22,508 nucleotides of DNA from Intoshia linei. Taxonomy: Eukaryota; Orthonectida; Rhopaluridae. The stretch lies in NCBI GenBank assembly GCA_001642005.1, contig LWCA01000590.1, forward strand, positions 1-22,508, in the 5' to 3' direction. The notes beneath the pieces are model-generated. The model saw nothing but the letters and a program-made list of their open reading frames with translations. It was not told where the DNA came from and did not search any database. A program made the translations under genes and the position numbers. Position 1 is the stretch's first letter. Each line of letters starts with the position of its first letter. Shown piece by piece: positions 10,701-19,700 of the stretch.

Positions 10701-13700
10701 ACAATCAAGGTGTCAAAATAAGGAAATAACATGAGGAAACGAAAAAATAGTATAAAACATAAATTAAATATTAAATGAAATCATATAAAATGGTATTTCA
10801 TCAATTTTTTCTTGATCATATTATCATGATCAATATAAGTATAATATATCTATTATTTATATATGTACCTCAGTTTCTAGATAAACAGAAGCAACTGAAT
10901 ATAGAGCATCTTTAGGCCATGGAAAGTACCAATCAATTGTGGTATTATTAACTAATCCTGGAAAATTTCTACATCTTGTCCGTAGTATTTCACCAATTGG
11001 AGACATTGCTATTACTACATGTAAATTATTTCGGCATTTCGAAACAAAATAATTCCAAATATTTTCCTTAGCTATAACGCCTTCCTTTTGAAAGGCTTCA
11101 TTACGCATCTAAAAATTTAGTTATAGAAGGTTATATAATTCACAACTAGAGCAATCACTCTCCAAAAGTACTAAATATTTAAAAAGTTTTTAGTGCAGTT
11201 TTAGTAAATTTACTAAATTTGTACTTTTTGTCAACAGAGAATGGAATGTGACGATATTGACATTGTAGTGCAATTGAAATTGTACTAACTGTTAGTCTAA
11301 CAGTTCCATGTTAGACTCTAACATGCAATTACATAAATTTGTAACAGTAAAACGTAATACGTAATACATGCTAAAACAATGATAGTAAATTAATTTTAAG
11401 GTAGCATTTCAACTTTAAGCATCTGATAATATTGACTATGACTAAATTTACAAGGCATTATGTACAAAATATTGTAATACCTGGAGATAACAATATAAAT
11501 ATACTAGCATACATAAAACTTAATAAAAAACATGAAAACTTAATAAAAATGTACTAAAAAAACTTACTAATCCGGTTACGCTATTCACAACTCTATGTAA
11601 AATTTAAAAATTTATAAATTTTATATTTTAATTTAACCTGTTCAATTATTTCATCCTTTTCATCATCAGCATATAATGTAGGTACCATTCCAGAAGTAAG
11701 CATATTATTAATCATTTCGAGAAAACCTTAACATGAAATAATTAAGAATACATAATATTTAATGTCTATTATGTTGAATATGTAATAAGTCGAATATTTA
11801 ATATACCTAATATTTAATATGTCTAATATGTAATATGTTCAATATATAATATATCTAATAGGCAATATTTCTAATATGCAAAATAATAACAATAATAATA
11901 ATAATACAAAATATTAATATAACACGTATGATATTGTAAATACAGTAAGATAAAAGAAAAGAATGAAGTTTCAAAATAATAAACCTTCATTTGTAACATG
12001 TTGATCAGTAAACAAAAATACATTTTTCTTGTCTTCAATACCCAGAGAATAGTATAAAAGTTTAAGATCGTCACTAAAGGAAGCAATGTTGTATCCTCTA
12101 TTTAGCATAATTGAAAAGATGTTACATTTTGCAGCTAATAAAATTAAATCACATGTTAAATAGAATTACCATAAGCAGCTAAACGAGTTATACTTTGCTT
12201 GCCACTACCACTCACACCAATTAATAAAGCATTCCCATTTTGAGTCATTAATATTCGATGTAATCTGGCAATGTGTTCTATTGCATCATTAAACAATACC
12301 AAATTCATTTTATTATTAATTTGATTGTAATCATTCAATAACTAAAGTATTCATTAGCATGCTAATACATATGGTTAACTTTCTATATGGTCCACTCAGT
12401 TAACACTCAAAAATTTATTTTTATTGAAAAATGCAATAGTTAAAAACAGAAATGATAATACAAAAAAATAAGTTCATTTGAAAATAACAAAAATAAACTG
12501 CAAGTGTGTTATTTTTTGGTTTAGTCAACATTCTAAAATTAATCAGTCTATGTCAGGTATTCTCAACCCTGTTTCGCTGTGGACCCCTAAGATGATATTA
12601 CATAAAACCTGTGGACCCCCCTAAAAAATTAATAATATTGACAATTTTTAATAAATCATTACATTTGGGTGAAACGAATGATAGTCAAAAGACACGGAGT
12701 ACTCTATTTTTGCGAGGTGATAAACTTAATGAATTATTAATATTAACCTTTAACCCGTCAATGTTCCCAAAATGGAACATGTTTTTCAGGTATTGTTTAC
12801 AGTATATTATTAATTGTTTACTACATATTTTATCAGATCAATAAAAAGTCTATATTATCTATCTTCCCTGTGAAGAATTAATATTTTATATCCCTTCGTT
12901 GATGTTTCATAGAATCATGAATATTGACTGATTTTTTGTCCCATTTTCAATTTAAAATTTAAATCTTTTTTTTATGATTAGAAACTTGGCTCGGTTATAA
13001 ATTTTAATAAAATAATTAAATAAAACCGCTGCTCCTAAAATAAAACAATGGAGGTTTCCCAATAAGTTTTTACACTTGTAAGTAATTTAATTTAATACCA
13101 AAGAATTTACTTTTACATGGTTTTCACGTTTTATATTAGTATTTCTGAGCCTTTATGTTTTAAAAACGACTTTATGTTACTGAAAATGTCTATAATATGT
13201 AAAAAATAAATATAATATTCATGGACCCCGGTGAGAATGGCTGGTCTATGTGAAAAACCAATTTTTTCAAATATTGACATTTTTATATATTCATAAATTT
13301 TAAAATTTTAAAATTTTAAAACTACTCTATATTAAGTGATTAAAATTAAAATAAATTCATAATGGTTTTATATAAATCTGAAAAAGTCAGTAGATTTCGA
13401 CTAAATTAAATAAAATGTTACCTCAATTAAAACATTTTTTGCAGCAGCGTGATCATTTACATCTTGATAGCAGGTATCAGTATCATTCAAATTATTTAAA
13501 AAATAGCCATACATGCAAGGATCTCGAAGTACAAAATCCGATTCTTTTTCAAAATTAATATTTACAATTTCATTCAATTTATTCTAAATATAAATATAAA
13601 CGCATTTATTATAATATCGATATTATCTCATCGAATTTGTTTTATTAGAGAATTTAAACATTTAATTTATAATACATCAGAAATATATTTTGAAGTTTAA

Positions 13701-16700
13701 TATCATTATTTTTAATAAAATATATATTTGGGTACGTAGCAATAATATATTTTGTTTTTATTTGATCAATATAAAAAATATAACTTACCAAAACATTTTT
13801 ACCATCATTACTTATTAAGCGGTCCATGAAAACTCGAGTACATTCGTGTCTCCAAAGTCGTAAAATTGAAGCTTTATTATTAAGCGTGCTTAATGTTGAA
13901 AAACATAAACCATTATATATTCTAGACAAATCCCTCATATTAAATATATAGTGAAATTTAGATGGCGTTGGAGGCAAATTTTTGATAATGTATCTAAAAT
14001 TATATGATAAATAAAACTACTCAAATGAAATTTAATCGAGCACGAATACGAAGATTATCGTAGTCAAGTCGGATTTATAAAGTAATTTATTTACTTTAAC
14101 TATTCCTGATCATATAATTATAATAAATTACTTGTATAATTGAAGTGTAATATTCGTTATTTTCGAAACCATGTTCTTAACTTCATCGCTAAAAAATTCA
14201 AAATGTCCCGAGAGGATAGAGTTGAATATATGTTTAAGAGTAAGATCAGATGGATCAGTCATGTTGTACACTGTGAATAGAGAAATAAATCTGGGGTCTA
14301 CTTCGTTTCGTCCTGCACCTGGTGTACCCATGGCAGTAATCCAACTCATAGATTTAATTCCCTTCCAGTTCAAATCTTTACCACGATCATATATTCCTCC
14401 TCTTTCTAATAATAATTTCAATAAAGCTATAGGTTGTTGAGTTCCATATATATCCACTTGAGGCATGTTCATATCATCAATAAACACAAGCAATTTCTTT
14501 CCTGGAGGAGGTCCATAGGTATCTTTAGTTCTTTTCTCAACATTGGATTCAATACTCTTTTGTACATCCAATGACGAAGTACGATTTGAAAAATTAAGAA
14601 TAAGCTTTATATGTGATTCATTAGGAATACTCCTTAAAAGACTCATAATAGTAGCAGTTTTGGATGTTCCTGTATCTCCAACAAGTAGGATGGGTCTATT
14701 GATTTTAAGTTGACAATTAAGAAGCCATACAGCTCGAACGGTATCGACAGTAGGTACCAAAATATTGGAAAATTTTACCTCAGGATTGTGTATATATTCA
14801 GGAACAATATCTACCCACGAGATCCAAACTTTCTTTTCCACGTCCCAAAAATAAAAATACAGCGTATTATAAAATGTTGGTAGTTCTCCTATCCCGCAAA
14901 TATCTTTTTCTCCAGACTTTTCCGTCATTGAAGCTAATAACTTTAAATGGGAATCGAAGGACCCTTGACTTTCAGTTATCAAACTCGCACCAAGAGACCA
15001 ATACAGAGCATATATAAACGTCATTTCTAAAGAATCATTTGTCACATTACTTCGATTTCCATTCAATAAACAATCCAATACATTAGTTAATTGTGTTATC
15101 AAGTTAAGATTAGTTAACGGAATAATGCATTTAAGTGGTTGACATTGATCACCTTCTTGAACGCCTTCAAAAATTAATTCAATTAAAACAGTTACATATT
15201 TTTTATACAAAAAGTCCAACTGATTGCGATCATCCTTTTCGGTAAACAAATTTATCCATTTTTTCCAAAAAGGTTCATAACCCAAATTTTTGGGGTCGAC
15301 ATATACCATACCACATCTAGAAATGGTTGCAGGTGAAGCATATTGCAAATCATGAACTTCGAATAATAAAGCACACTTCTTCTGAAGTCGAATACGTTCA
15401 CCATTAGCTAGTGTTAAAATTCTATTATCATCCATAACACTATTCATATTTTCTATCCATAAAGCATCAACATCGCCATCAAAAACAATATATCTTTTTT
15501 CGTTTTTTTCTGTAGGTCGATTGATTTCTCTGAAAATATTTGACAATAAGCCATCCGTCCAATCTCGTGTAGTTGTGTCTAAAATTCCATATAATTCGAC
15601 AACACTTCGCTCTTTAGGATTTAACACAAACAACTTTGTTGGTGTGCCTAATTTTGTTTGAGTTTCAGCTAGAGTTTTGATTATGACGCTTTTCCCACCA
15701 CCTGTTGGACCTACAATCATGGTTGTATGACGTGTCATCATAGTTTCGTAAAGTTGTATAACTTTGTCGGCTTGGTGCGACATTAATATATAATTATTTT
15801 TTAATAATACATTATCCACGGCGTCATTAAATTCGGGGTATCTGACTCTTGGGCAGTCTAGACCAGGGAATAAATCCGAAATTAAGCCTAAGAACAATGG
15901 TACATCTTCATAAATAAATTTGGGAAGATTCATATCTCTCAGTGCTCTCATTAATACCATGTTTTCAGCTAGATCCGGAGACGTTCTCTTAAGTTCTCCA
16001 GCCATAACCAAAACAGATTTTAAAGCTCGCAATCCAAAATCATAGTGATGTTGTTTGGATAATTGTTCTGAGGCCAATTTATACAAAACAGTCATTTTTT
16101 TAGCCAAAATTGTAGCATCTAAAAATCCTTCCGAAAATAACATGATTTGACAAATTTGTTGCATATCCGGCACAATTACAACTACAGGTCGGAACAATGT
16201 TTTGATTGATTCCGGTAGTTCTGTTCTTCCAGCGTAGCCAGGATTCATGGTTATAAATATACCCACACGTTGATCTAATTCAATTTCGTCACCTTCAAAG
16301 TGAAATTTTTTCAAATTTAAGAGCAGTGCGTTTCTTATTGTAGCTAATCGTGTCGAAATTACTGACAGTACAGAAATATCTATTCGATTAAATTCGTCAA
16401 AACATCCCCAAGCACCACATTGACAGAGACCTGATAAAATCTTTCCTAACGCCTTATAGTCCATCCCTTCCCCACAATTAGTTACTACGCATAAAAGACC
16501 CAAAGCTTTAGCCAAATCTTTAACAGTTTCTGTTTTACCCGTACCAGCAGGTCCAGCCGGTGCTCCACCCAATTTCATAGATAGGGCTTGAGTTAATGTT
16601 AAATAAATTCGATCCGTTAATGGAGTGATAACTAATCTACCATTTAAACCCATATATTCATAACCGTAAAAAAAGGTCCCTGTACATTGTTTAATAATTA

Positions 16701-19700
16701 AATTATCCGTTTCTTTTATCCAATAAAAACGAAGTTGACTTTCCCATTCAAATTCTCGTGCATCTAAAATACTGTCTCGAACAAAATTTGAAATTATATC
16801 CCGAGCATGGACATCAATGATTAAGCAAGTATTGAATTTCTTGCGATCATTCTTTTCTAATGGAGAGCGTATTTTAAAAACTAATTCATTTAATTGTTCT
16901 TTTAAATATTTTGAATACTCCTTCATTGCCATTTTACTACCATTTTTTACTTTTGTAAATACATCTTCACATTCCCAGGTCCACCATATTTGGTTAACTG
17001 CTAAACATACCATACCTTGATATTTTAACAAGCAATCACATCTACTTGAATTGTATTTATAATAGAAAACGGCTTCTTTCGTAATGAGACGATTCGTTCG
17101 TCTCATTTCTAACAATACATTAGTCATCCAATCTTCAACTCTTCCATCCATATTTACTTTTGTTTTAAATTCCATTGTTTCGTTTTCAGATGAAATCATT
17201 GCACTAGCACTAAAATCACTTGTTGTTGTCGATGTTTGAGTCAATTTTAATGATGAGATATTGTCAAACATTTTAATCATGTGTTCCTGAACACAATCTG
17301 CATTGCTATTTCCAAGTATACTCAATAATTCCTCATCTGATATGAAGAAAAATCTTGGAAATATGTTACGCTTCGAATCCAAATATTCATTCAGCGATTT
17401 TTGACATTTTTCTAATCCATCAGCCAAATATTTTAATTTTTCAAGTCTATCCTCCACGTTACACTCATTGTAAATGTTAGAATTTTTATTTGCATCGTTC
17501 ATAATCTACAATAAAATAATAAAAATAATTATTAATGTAAGTTTAATTACTTGTTTAAAAGTTTCATCTATATCATCAAATTTACGCGCCTCGTCGGGTA
17601 ATTGAGATCGAATGTCTCCACTTATGAATATACCCACCAGATACATCCACTTTTGCTGAACTACCATCCATGTCTAAAACACATAATATTATTGATATAA
17701 ATATCATACCTCTAATACTTCGCTAATATGCGATAATTTTTTTTCCCACAATTGTACTACAGGTAAAAATGGACCTATAAAGCGAGAAGCCGACATTCCT
17801 TGTAAGAGCATGGCGTTGTCATCCAATGTTTGCATTATTTCATCTATTGAACCAATGATATATCCTTTATGATTTCCCATATTATCTTCTTTGTATTTAT
17901 GTATTGTAAATTTTAGCATTCTCCAAGTTTCTTCAACTTCTTTTACTCCCTAAAATTAAAACAACACTTTTAAATTTATAAATATTACGGATATTCGATA
18001 ATTTTATATATAAATGACAAGATTTGGAAAAGGCGGATACTTATTCAAATACGATATTACAAAAAAAATTATTATTAGATTCTTATTAGATTATTAGATT
18101 ATTAGATTCAATTTTTCGATTAGATTAAAAGTATTCAAAAAAACACTTAGAATCACACCACTAAAGGATATGGTTGAAATAATCAATATTTTGGAAAATT
18201 AGTGATGTATTCATAACTAAACTAAATGGCTACATAATATATACCGTAACACATTAAAAATTATGGATTTATTCACTATCCTCAAAATTATAAAGTGTGA
18301 GATTTTATCGCAAATTTTATTTTCAAAAATTCAATTCTTCATGGTTAAAAACACCAATTATCCTTTTTTAAAAATGAAATTAGTCTTAGAATTTTTAAAA
18401 GTAAACACTCTGATACAGATTTTAAAATCATGAACATTTTCATAAATTTCAATTTCTAAAACTTATATCTTCACCGCCAACCCAAAACCAATTAATATTA
18501 TTAATGGACTAATTACTTTTTCTACTGCTAATTCCTTTGATGCTGAGGTGACAATTTCTATTATTTCTGCTTCAAATCGATGTAATTCCATAGAGAAAAT
18601 TTTTTCCAATGTAAATGTTTTAGGGTTCATATCAAATGATTGGCCAGTTTTTTCCATTAATTCTTTCCAATGTCTAAAAAATCAGTTTTCATTAAGAATA
18701 ATCGTTATATATGTATAATATTGTCGAATATTTTCATTATTTATAAAGTACTCTATGATGAAAAAACTATTATGTGCATTATTACGAAAATGATATTATT
18801 AATTATGATGAAATTTCTGACCTATCTCTCAAAGCTTCGTTTTTCAAATACAAAAATAACGGTAAAGAATCCTTAAAATTGATAATATTGCTTTCCAACG
18901 CCTTCCAAGTACTGAGCTGACGTGAATCAGGATTGATTTTACGCAGTTTTTTAGAATAAGCATCAATGCCTTCTTGTAAAGTATTAATACTCAACTGTGA
19001 CCAGAGAGTTTGAGCCCACTCTTCACGAGAATTTTTTTGTTTTTCGTAAATATCATAAATATCTTGTAAGAAAACCATTTTTTTTTGTATATTTATTAAC
19101 TTTGAATAAGATGTAATTGGCAAATCAAACAACTTTTGACCATTTACCAATTCATTTTTATAAATTTCGTACTTTTTAATTTCCAATTTATACTCTTCCA
19201 TCGACTTTAATCCTATAATATAGTTATATCAAAATAATAACCAATAAACAAATATGTACTTAAATGATTTAAAGTGTATAAACCTTTGTCCATATTTCCC
19301 TTCACAGAATCAGGTCCTTCGAGAATAAACTTGTCACTGAATTCGTCAATGTCAACCATGAATTTGTTTACGTCTTTTTGAGTTATCTAAAAAACAATTA
19401 TTCATTAATTCTTAACCCTTAAAGATCAAAGTACTGAAATTTGCAGAATGACCCCACTATAAAGGATCCAATGTAGTTTAGAATTTACTATTTCATTTAT
19501 AAAGTATCTCTAATCATTTAGTTTTATAAAATGAAATTCATAAGCATTACAATAAATATCAACCTCAAAAAAGGTAATTTTCACTGTTAACAACTTAGAT
19601 TACCCTTTTTTTAAAAATTAAAGCAGTTCTAAAATTTTAAAAAAAATTGGATCTGATACAGGTATATCCAGTGAACATACCTAACAAATTTCAAAGTGAC

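Noticed and set aside
11871-12086. 71-codon minus-strand frame
   Set aside because: Out-of-frame reading of exon 13 plus intron; the dynein frame explains the conserved part.
12611-12844. Plus-strand frame in the hAT element as a transposase fragment
   Set aside because: No hAT dimerisation-domain or zinc-finger pattern is visible; kept only as non-autonomous filler.
14171-14440. 89-codon plus-strand frame
   Set aside because: Antisense shadow of the AAA3 part of exon 9; no family resemblance.
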